From Ruminococcus flavefaciens 007c (lineage in GTDB: Bacteria > Bacillota > Clostridia > Oscillospirales > Ruminococcaceae): a stretch of 64,000 nucleotides of DNA. The stretch covers positions 17,762 through 81,761 of the forward strand of contig NZ_ATAX01000009.1 of assembly GCF_000571935.1 (NCBI RefSeq). The letters are read 5' to 3'. The position numbers and the translations under genes are program-made. Under the pieces are notes generated by a model. That model saw only the letters and a list, made by a program, of their open reading frames with translations. It was not told where the DNA came from and made no database searches. This document shows, piece after piece, positions 57,872 through 64,000 of this stretch; within the stretch, counting starts at the first letter, position 1; every line of letters begins with the position of its first letter.

Positions 57872-59104
57872 ATGCCGCAAATGCGGCTTTATATGGAAAG
57901 AAAAGAGATAAGAAGGTATATTTTTATCGCTGCGCTCGCTGTTGCGGTGATAGTCATCAGTCAGAATTTTTATGTGTTCACAAAATTCCTTTCGCTTGTT
58001 CTCGGAGCACTGAAGCCTATAATCACGGGACTGATGATAGCATACATCTTCAACATCATAATGAATTTCTTTGAAAAGCACTACTTTCCGAAGAATGATT
58101 CAAAATTCGCGGCTCTGACGCGCCGCCCCGTATGTCTTGCGGGAGCCTTCGCCATAACCATAGCCGTGATAATACTCATAATGTATATCGTTGTACCTGA
58201 GATAGCCTCCGCCTTCGGAGTGCTGTACGATGAGATACCGCCTGCCTTCACCAAGTCAAAGGACTTCATCACAGGCAAGCTGAAGGAGTACCCCGATATA
58301 CAGCAGCAGATAAGCTCCCTGGAATTTGACTGGGCAAAGATAGCCGAGAAGGCTACAAAGCTGCTCACTTCGGGAGTTGCAGGTATACTCAGCTCGGCAA
58401 TGGGCATAATAGGAGGACTCACCTCTGCTGTCACAAATCTTGTCCTCGGCATAATCTTCGCAGTATACTTCCTTCTCCGCAAGGATAAGCTTTTCCGCGA
58501 CGGCAACCGTCTCAGGAGAGTATGGTTCAGCGATGAGTTCAACAGAAAAACCAGCCACGTTTTCCACACTGCAAATGATACCTTCCGCAGCTTTTTCGTG
58601 GGACAGTTCGTGGAAGCCATAATACTGGGAACTCTCTGCTTCATAGGCATGAAGCTCCTTAAGCTCCCATACGCCGCCATGTCAGGCACTCTCGTCGGCG
58701 TCACCGCCTTCATACCCATAGTCGGAGCTTTTATCGGCGCAGGCATAAGCGCATTTATCATACTCACGGTTGATCCGATGAAGGCACTGATATTCATAAT
58801 ATTCCTTATTATACTCCAGCAATTCGAGGGCAACATAATCTACCCCAAGGTAGTGGGCGGCTCTGTAGGACTTCCGAGTATATGGACTCTTGCAGCCGTT
58901 ACCATAGGCGGCGGGCTCTTCGGTATATTCGGTATGATACTGGGAGTTCCCCTTACGGCGACTCTCTACAAGCTCAGCTTCAATGCCCTTGAAGCAAGAG
59001 AGGCTCAGGAGGGCATAGCTCCTCCCGACGAAGATAAGCCCGTGAAGCCGCCGAAGCAGCAGAAGCCTGCCAGAAGCGGACAGAAAAACGCAAAGAAAAA
59101 ATAA
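57872..59104 (+). CDS. AI-2E family transporter
   Basis: 410-residue membrane protein with about eight helices in the order typical of AI-2E (PerM/YhhT) transporters. Recognisable parts are the long central coiled segment after helix 3, the QFVEAIILGTLCFIGMKLL and GNIIYPKVVGGSVGLPSIW motifs, and the final ALVGLFG-type helices followed by a Pro/Lys-rich tail. The family includes sodium/proton antiporters and exporters, so the name AI-2E does not prove quorum-signal export. The ATG at 57872 is two bases from GGAGGG; 57881 is an alternative with better spacing. It is transcribed divergently from the VWA/PP2C pair. Confidence 0.9.
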   Translation: MPQMRLYMERKEIRRYIFIAALAVAVIVISQNFYVFTKFLSLVLGALKPIITGLMIAYIFNIIMNFFEKHYFPKNDSKFAALTRRPVCLAGAFAITIAVIILIMYIVVPEIASAFGVLYDEIPPAFTKSKDFITGKLKEYPDIQQQISSLEFDWAKIAEKATKLLTSGVAGILSSAMGIIGGLTSAVTNLVLGIIFAVYFLLRKDKLFRDGNRLRRVWFSDEFNRKTSHVFHTANDTFRSFFVGQFVEAIILGTLCFIGMKLLKLPYAAMSGTLVGVTAFIPIVGAFIGAGISAFIILTVDPMKALIFIIFLIILQQFEGNIIYPKVVGGSVGLPSIWTLAAVTIGGGLFGIFGMILGVPLTATLYKLSFNALEAREAQEGIAPPDEDKPVKPPKQQKPARSGQKNAKKK

Positions 59105-59332
59105 TGAATACCACGGATGCAGGTGATAATCCACCCACCCCGCTAAAATCTATCTAATGCACAAATAAGCCAAACAAGTTCATACATTTTTGATACTCAC
59201 CATTCAAGCAGCAGCCGAAAAACTTCTATAAACCGACGAAGTTATTCGGCTTTATTTTCTCATTGGGAGCGTTTTGTAATCTGATAATACAATAAACGGC
59301 ACTTTCTGACTGTTTCAGTAAAATATACAGAT

Positions 59333-59364
59333 TGACAAAAAATAAACAATGTGGTAATATTACC
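59333..59364 (+). promoter_or_regulatory. Promoter of the pflB unit with a palindrome over the -10 region
   Basis: TTGACA (59333-59338), 16-base spacer, TAATAT (59355-59360). The -10 region is inside the perfect palindrome GGTAATATTACC (59353-59364), a possible operator for a regulator of fermentation. The gap 59105-59397 holds nothing else recognisable. Confidence 0.65.
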
Positions 59365-59397
59365 TTAGACAATAATAATGCAAAGGAGTAATGTGTT

Positions 59398-61503
59398 ATG
59401 ATCAATACATGGCCAAAGGAATGGGACGGCTTCAAAGAAGGCCGCTGGAGCTCCACTTCCGTAAACGTTAGAGACTTCATCAAGAAGAATTATACTCCTT
59501 ATGAAGGCGATGAAAGCTTCCTCGCAGGCCCCACGGAAGCTACAAAACAGCTGTGGGAACAGGTCATGGACTTATCCCGTCAGGAGCGTGAAGCAGGCGG
59601 AGTCCTTGACATGGACACAAAGATCATATCAACAATAACTTCACACGATGCAGGCTACCTCAATAAAGATCTGGAGAAGATAGTCGGCCTCCAGACGGAC
59701 AAGCCCTTCAAGCGTGCATTGCAGCCCTTCGGCGGTATCCGTATGGCTCAGCAGGCCTGCAAGGAATATGGCTACGAAGTAGCCCCCGAAGTAGTCGATA
59801 TCTTCACCAAGTACAGAAAGACTCACAATCAGGGCGTATTTGACGCTTATACTCCCGAAATGAGACTTGCACGTCACTCCGCTATACTCACAGGACTCCC
59901 GGACGCATACGGCAGAGGCCGTATCATCGGCGATTACAGAAGAGTCGCACTCTACGGCATCGACCTCCTTATCGAGGACAAAAAACATCAGATAGATACT
60001 TCTCTGGTGAGAATGACTTCAAAGAATATCCGTCTCCGTGAAGAGCTTGCAGAGCAGGTACGCGCTCTTCAGGAGCTGAAGAAGCTGGGCGAGATATACG
60101 GCTTCGACATCTCAAAGCCTGCGGCCAACGCAAGAGAAGCTGTTCAGTGGCTCTACTTCGGCTATCTTGCAGCAGTCAAGGAGCAGAACGGTGCGGCAAT
60201 GTCACTGGGACGCACCTCAACCTTCCTTGATATATTCATACAGCGTGACCTTGACCGCGGCATACTCACCGAGGAGCAGGCACAGGAGCTCATCGACCAC
60301 TTTATCATGAAACTCCGTATCGTCAAGTTCGCACGTACTCCCGAGTACAACTCGCTCTTCTCGGGCGATCCCACATGGATAACGGAGTCCATCGGCGGCG
60401 TAAGCGTTGACGGTAATCACATGGTAACAAAGAACAGCTTCCGCTATCTGCATACGCTTGAAAACCTCGGAACTGCTCCCGAGCCGAATATGACCATACT
60501 CTGGTCAACCAAGCTCCCGAGAAAGTTCAAGGAGTACTGCGCAAAGATGTCCATAAAGACATCGTCTATACAGTACGAGAACGACGACATGATGAGAGTT
60601 GTCCACGGCGACGACTACGCTATCGCCTGCTGTGTATCCTCAATGGTAGTTGGCAAGGAAATGCAGTTCTTTGGTGCAAGAGCTAACCTTGCAAAGTGCC
60701 TTCTCTACGCAATAAACGGCGGTGTGGACGAGCGTCTCGGATTACAGGTAGGTCCCAAGTACAGACCCGTTGACAGCGAGTACCTCAACTTCGATGACGT
60801 ATGGGAAAAGTACATGGATATGATGGAGTGGCTGGCAGGACTTTACGTCAACACCCTCAACGTTATCCACTATATGCACGACAAGTACAGCTACGAGAGA
60901 CTTCAGATGGCTCTACACGACAGGGACGTAAAGCGTTACTTCGCTACTGGCATCGCAGGACTTTCCGTTGTTGCGGATTCCCTGTCGGCTATCAAATACG
61001 CTAAGGTAAAGCCCGTCCGCAAGGACATCGAAATAAAGGATAAGGCAGGCAATGTAACAGGAGTTGCAAAGAACGTTGTAGTTGACTACGAGATAGAGGG
61101 AGACTTCCCGAAATACGGCAACAACGATAACCGCGTTGACTCTCTTGCAGTTGAAGTTGTCCGCAGATTTATGGACTGCGTAAGAAAGCACCACACCTAC
61201 CGTGACGGCGTTCCTACAATGTCTATCCTCACTATCACCTCAAACGTGGTATACGGCAAGAAGACGGGCAATACTCCCGACGGACGCAAGCAGGGAGTAC
61301 CGCTGGCTCCCGGAGCTAACCCCATGCACGGCAGAGATACTCACGGAGCTGTAGCTTCGCTCTCGTCCGTTGCAAAGCTCCCATTCAGACACGCACAGGA
61401 CGGTATCTCCAATACCTTCTCCATAGTTCCTAACGCTCTCGGCAAGGATATGGAAGTATTCGCGGGAGACCTTGACCTTGACAAGCTCAGAGAGGAAGAA
61501 TAA
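59398..61503 (+). CDS. pflB: Pyruvate formate-lyase, large part lacking the glycyl-radical C-terminus
   Basis: 701-residue cytoplasmic protein converting pyruvate and CoA to formate and acetyl-CoA in fermentation. The substrate-site Cys pair is present at residues 411-412 ([14 protein letters not shown]), as are the N-terminal [20 protein letters not shown] and VPNALGKD motifs. The chain stops at LDKLREEE, exactly before the domain that carries the radical Gly in normal enzymes. The missing domain is a separate gene at 61744-61983. The split needs both chains to make an active enzyme. The start has AAAGGAG. Its stop overlaps the next start as TAATG. No pflA (activating enzyme) is in the window. 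Confidence 0.93.
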   Translation: MINTWPKEWDGFKEGRWSSTSVNVRDFIKKNYTPYEGDESFLAGPTEATKQLWEQVMDLSRQEREAGGVLDMDTKIISTITSHDAGYLNKDLEKIVGLQTDKPFKRALQPFGGIRMAQQACKEYGYEVAPEVVDIFTKYRKTHNQGVFDAYTPEMRLARHSAILTGLPDAYGRGRIIGDYRRVALYGIDLLIEDKKHQIDTSLVRMTSKNIRLREELAEQVRALQELKKLGEIYGFDISKPAANAREAVQWLYFGYLAAVKEQNGAAMSLGRTSTFLDIFIQRDLDRGILTEEQAQELIDHFIMKLRIVKFARTPEYNSLFSGDPTWITESIGGVSVDGNHMVTKNSFRYLHTLENLGTAPEPNMTILWSTKLPRKFKEYCAKMSIKTSSIQYENDDMMRVVHGDDYAIACCVSSMVVGKEMQFFGARANLAKCLLYAINGGVDERLGLQVGPKYRPVDSEYLNFDDVWEKYMDMMEWLAGLYVNTLNVIHYMHDKYSYERLQMALHDRDVKRYFATGIAGLSVVADSLSAIKYAKVKPVRKDIEIKDKAGNVTGVAKNVVVDYEIEGDFPKYGNNDNRVDSLAVEVVRRFMDCVRKHHTYRDGVPTMSILTITSNVVYGKKTGNTPDGRKQGVPLAPGANPMHGRDTHGAVASLSSVAKLPFRHAQDGISNTFSIVPNALGKDMEVFAGDLDLDKLREEE

Positions 61504-61718
61504 TGATAACTCCCGATAAGCTCGGCAAGAGCGACGATCCTTCGGAGCTGGCAGATCTTATAGATCAGCTCATGGCTCAGGGAAGCGGTCATGTGAATAT
61601 CACTTCGGGCAGCGGCGTGGAGCTGAAAGTCGATACCGTAAAAAGCACGGATATATGCGGCACAAAGGGTGCCTGCTGTCAGCCCACGGAACTTGAACCC
61701 GAGGACGACGAATTATAA
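61503..61718 (+). CDS. Small Cys-containing ORF inside the split pfl operon
   Basis: 71-residue protein of unknown family, overlapping the pflB stop by one base, with a GAGAGGAAG site in the end of pflB. The N-terminus is helical (SDDPSELADLIDQLMAQGSG) and the C-terminus holds Cys52, Cys58 and Cys59 (CGTKGACC), then an acidic tail. It is in another frame from pflB, so it is not a frameshifted remnant of the missing domain. Being between the two parts of the enzyme, it may help assemble, protect or repair the radical enzyme; this is inference. Confidence 0.65.
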   Translation: MITPDKLGKSDDPSELADLIDQLMAQGSGHVNITSGSGVELKVDTVKSTDICGTKGACCQPTELEPEDDEL

Positions 61719-61743
61719 ATAATCGAATAAAAGGAGGATATAT

Positions 61744-61983
61744 ATGGATAACCAGAAACAGGTAGACAACCTTATAGAGCTTCTTGACGGCTACGTTGAA
61801 AAAGGCGGACATCACCTCAACGTAAACGTTTTCACACGTGAAACTCTCCTTGACGCGCAGGCTCACCCTGAGAAGTATCCGCAGCTCACTATAAGAGTTT
61901 CGGGCTACGCAGTTAACTTCGTAAAGCTGACAAAGGAGCAGCAGGACGACGTTATCTCACGTACCTTCCATTCGTCACTGTAA
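61744..61983 (+). CDS. Autonomous glycyl-radical domain (C-terminal piece of pyruvate formate-lyase)
   Basis: 79-residue protein equal to the last part of pyruvate formate-lyase. It starts with a helix ([20 protein letters not shown]) matching the corresponding linker in PFL, then [20 protein letters not shown], then the radical motif [11 protein letters not shown] with Gly54, and the usual end [14 protein letters not shown]. It has a strong AAAAGGAGG site and is in the pflB frame though separated by stops. It resembles GrcA (YfiD), which can replace a damaged C-terminus in E. coli PFL, but here the large chain has no such domain of its own, so this gene is required. Confidence 0.92.
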   Translation: MDNQKQVDNLIELLDGYVEKGGHHLNVNVFTRETLLDAQAHPEKYPQLTIRVSGYAVNFVKLTKEQQDDVISRTFHSSL

Positions 61984-62073
61984 AAAAAAGGCGCTGCTCT
62001 TACACAGCATACATCTCCGAGCGATCCCATGACAGAAAAACTCAAAAGAATAAAAGTGTCTCTGAAGATAACA

Positions 62074-62108
62074 AAAGCCCATGAGCAAAAGCTCATGGGC
62101 TTTTATCA
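62074..62108. terminator. Terminator of the pfl operon (and convergent dockerin gene)
   Basis: AAAAGCCCATGAGC, loop of four, GCTCATGGGCTTTT (62074-62103). Symmetric, so it serves both convergent units. Confidence 0.9.
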
Positions 62109-62115
62109 TTATGTA

Positions 62116-63789
62116 TCAGAGTGACTCTACCTTGCCGATAAGGAACTCCTGTATCTTCAATGCGTCATTGGCTGTAAGTCCCACTGTGGACTTGTCAACA
62201 TCGCCGTTTGCCCTGCCCATTTCGGTGATATGGAATCTGTTAGGATTTGCAAGGACCTGCATGATGAATATAGCATCTGCAAGATCAACCAGTCCGTCAC
62301 AGTTGGCATCTCCGGGAAGAACTGCTGCCACATGATGTTCTGTAGTTGTAGTCGTAGTAGTTGTTGCAGATGTAGTCGTGGTGGTAGTTGTGGTAGTTGT
62401 AGTTGTTGTAGTAGTTGTTGTAGTAGTTGTTGTAACATCATTCTTCTTTTTAATAACTACTTTATTTACAGCACTGCCGGTGGAATCATGAATGCTGACT
62501 ATACCATGTAAATCAACAATTTCAGCCTGCTCCGGAGTTACTATCTCACAGCCCTCAAGGGTGATCCCACTAAAGAAATCAACAGCATCCTGCTCTTTGC
62601 TTTTAATTGATACATTGGAATCAATGAATTTTAACGCACTGCTTTTATGTGGATTAAATGATTTTATACCTGTGGAGTTTGACTCTATGTTCAGATCTGC
62701 ATTTTTTACAGTAACGTTTTCCGACCATGAACCTATACCGATCTCACCCGACATGATAGTGAGCTTTCCGTTGGTCGTCAGGGTAAAATCTGCCTTGTTA
62801 TCCATAAACCATGCATCAACGCAGGAAATGATAGAATCAGAAACAGTAGTTACTGTCAGATCCTGTATTCTGTTAAGTATAACAGAATTCTTTGAGCCTG
62901 TCTGGAAATTGCCGTCAATGGTAAGGGTATTGGTCTTTTCATTGTAGCTGAATACTCCGTCGCCCAGTATATCAGCCTTGTTCGACTCATTGACTCCAAC
63001 GCCCAGTATCTCAAGATCATAATATCTTTCTATGGTTATATCATGAATGATTTCTCCTTCTTCATTAACGAAACTGCCGTTTTCTATCTCCAGATTCCGT
63101 CTTTCAAGCCACGAACCTTCGAAAGCCTTACAGCCGCTGATCGTCAGTTCATTTCTGAATCCCGTGATAGCAGACAGCTGCTTGTTTTTCTCATTCTTGG
63201 CAGTAACGTTTGAATCAATGACTTCAAGAGAACATCTGCGCAGTGAAGTGAGAGAATCACCATCTGTACCGCCTATAGCCGCCGCACCGTGATCAACATT
63301 GTTAGTCACAGCATTTACAGTAGCGTTCTTTATAGTGAGCTTACAATCGTCAACGGATATGGTTCTTATACCGCCTTCAACATTCAGGACGCCGGGACCT
63401 GTGATCGTAGTATCCTTCAAAATGGTGAGAACGGGAGTAACATCGGGCTTGATCAGAGTGGAATCCTTTTCAATAAAGATAGTCAGATCCTTGATTCCGT
63501 TTTGGAGCAGAGTAGTAGGTATCTTTGGATTATATTCAATGTCGCCGCTTATTGTCAGGGTATTTGTTTCCGCATCATAGCTGAATACACCGTCTCCGAG
63601 AATATCGGCGGCATTATCGCTTGTGACCTTTGTTCCGCACAGATACAGCCAGTATTCATCTACTGCGTGTGCTGTCAGCCCTTTCGCAGGTGAAAATGCG
63701 AATGTCATTGCAAACATGAGCATTGCTGTCATTATGCTCGTGAATCGTCTCATTATCTGTCTGTTTTTAATGTGTTTTTTTTCTTTCAT
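62116..63789 (-). CDS. Secreted beta-helix-like protein with poly-Thr linker and dockerin
   Basis: 557-residue exported protein. Signal peptide (about 1-41), then two similar units of about 180 residues beginning ADILGDGVFSYDAETNTLTI and ADILGDGVFSYNEKTNTLTI, each followed by short strand repeats (GGIRTISVDDCKLTIKNATV and similar) suggesting a right-handed beta helix. A Thr-rich linker (about 430-465, nearly all Thr with one Ser-Ala break) leads to a dockerin with loops PGDANCDGLVDLADAIFI and NGDVDKSTVGLTANDALK. Probably a polysaccharide-binding or adhesive component; no catalytic site is recognised. Start with a GAGGT site. Its promoter is at 63916-63945. Confidence 0.87.
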   Translation of the reverse strand: MKEKKHIKNRQIMRRFTSIMTAMLMFAMTFAFSPAKGLTAHAVDEYWLYLCGTKVTSDNAADILGDGVFSYDAETNTLTISGDIEYNPKIPTTLLQNGIKDLTIFIEKDSTLIKPDVTPVLTILKDTTITGPGVLNVEGGIRTISVDDCKLTIKNATVNAVTNNVDHGAAAIGGTDGDSLTSLRRCSLEVIDSNVTAKNEKNKQLSAITGFRNELTISGCKAFEGSWLERRNLEIENGSFVNEEGEIIHDITIERYYDLEILGVGVNESNKADILGDGVFSYNEKTNTLTIDGNFQTGSKNSVILNRIQDLTVTTVSDSIISCVDAWFMDNKADFTLTTNGKLTIMSGEIGIGSWSENVTVKNADLNIESNSTGIKSFNPHKSSALKFIDSNVSIKSKEQDAVDFFSGITLEGCEIVTPEQAEIVDLHGIVSIHDSTGSAVNKVVIKKKNDVTTTTTTTTTTTTTTTTTTTTTSATTTTTTTTEHHVAAVLPGDANCDGLVDLADAIFIMQVLANPNRFHITEMGRANGDVDKSTVGLTANDALKIQEFLIGKVESL

Positions 63790-63915
63790 AATACAACCTC
63801 ATTCCATATAAAATTAAATAATATAAAGCACAGTCTTCTCCTGCGTCAGCTCACCCTAAAAGCCTGTATACAGCCAGCTGAAGGAGTTTGCAAGTCTGTG
63901 CTTATATGCACATTA

Positions 63916-63945
63916 ATTATATCATGCAGCAAAAATAGTTGTCAA
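63916..63945 (-). promoter_or_regulatory. Promoter of the dockerin/beta-helix gene
   Basis: Minus strand: TTGACA (63945-63940), 18-base spacer, TATAAT (63921-63916). The -35 box touches the first 21-bp repeat unit. Confidence 0.7.
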
Positions 63946-64000
63946 TGCAACTTACCCCCCGAAAAATGCAACTTACCCGATAAAAAATACAACTTACCCT
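63945..64000. repeat. Three direct repeats, 21-bp period, running off the right edge
   Basis: ATGCAACTTACC and variants start so that CTTA is at 63951, 63972 and 63993, exactly 21 bases apart. The orientation is that of the other two clusters when read toward a gene on the right, so they may serve a plus-strand gene beyond the window rather than the minus-strand gene here. Confidence 0.75.

Noticed and set aside
57872..59104. Calling the AI-2E family protein a quorum-signal exporter
   Set aside because: The family name is historical; members include ion antiporters and no luxS or AI-2 gene is seen here.

Overview
The window looks like a chromosomal piece of a Gram-positive, anaerobic, fibre-degrading Ruminococcus, most like R. 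flavefaciens. This is inferred from many secreted proteins with type I dockerin modules (one attached to a GH9 cellulase with a CBM3c-like module), long poly-threonine linkers, BspA-type leucine-rich-repeat proteins with transglutaminase-like domains, a SCIFF peptide/maturase pair, pyruvate formate-lyase, and Firmicutes-type promoters, ribosome binding sites and terminators. No prophage, IS element, CRISPR array or rRNA was seen. Two tRNA genes (Thr-GGT, Leu-GAG) are present.

Layout. 0-10 kb: folC (5' end cut by the window), an oligopeptide-binding lipoprotein, a VanY-like carboxypeptidase, an AraC regulator, the SCIFF maturase scfB and its 45-residue precursor scfA, a secreted SGNH hydrolase with an N-terminal dockerin, and an ABC-F ATPase. 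10-15 kb: a probable structured non-coding RNA, a LacI-sensor/AraC fusion regulator, a zinc-ribbon protein, a SIMPL protein and a CDF transporter. 15-19 kb: four tandem paralogous secreted dockerin proteins, each with the same promoter architecture and its own terminator. 19-32 kb: GH9 cellulase, a sugar-phosphate transferase, a coiled-coil protein with half a dockerin, three LRR/transglutaminase-like proteins and a papain-family protease with a dockerin. 32-41 kb: MATE transporter, metallo-hydrolase, a two-component system with an ABC transporter (FtsX type), and an ECF sigma/anti-sigma pair. 41-50 kb: further dockerin proteins, one split by an in-frame TAG beside an 80-threonine tract, a small Cys-rich secreted protein, the tRNAs and an LRR/cysteine-peptidase-like protein. 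50-64 kb: class III fructose bisphosphatase, DUF1292, an Orn/Lys/Arg decarboxylase behind a sigma-region-4 protein, a sodium/proline symporter, a VWA/PP2C pair, an AI-2E family exporter, a split pyruvate formate-lyase operon, and a dockerin protein with a Thr-rich linker.

Themes. The secreted dockerin proteins probably dock on cell-surface scaffoldins; no scaffoldin or cohesin lies in the window. The most notable signals are: (1) a four-copy, exactly 21-bp-period direct repeat with fixed geometry to the -35 box at two LRR-protein promoters, and a third cluster at the right edge; (2) pyruvate formate-lyase with its glycyl-radical domain on a separate gene and a small Cys-containing ORF in between; (3) the four-gene dockerin array with a shared upstream motif and a palindrome near +1; (4) the TAG-split dockerin protein; (5) a promoter-to-terminator structured RNA of about 215 nt; (6) a LexA-box-like palindrome inside the promoter of a sigma-region-4-only gene.
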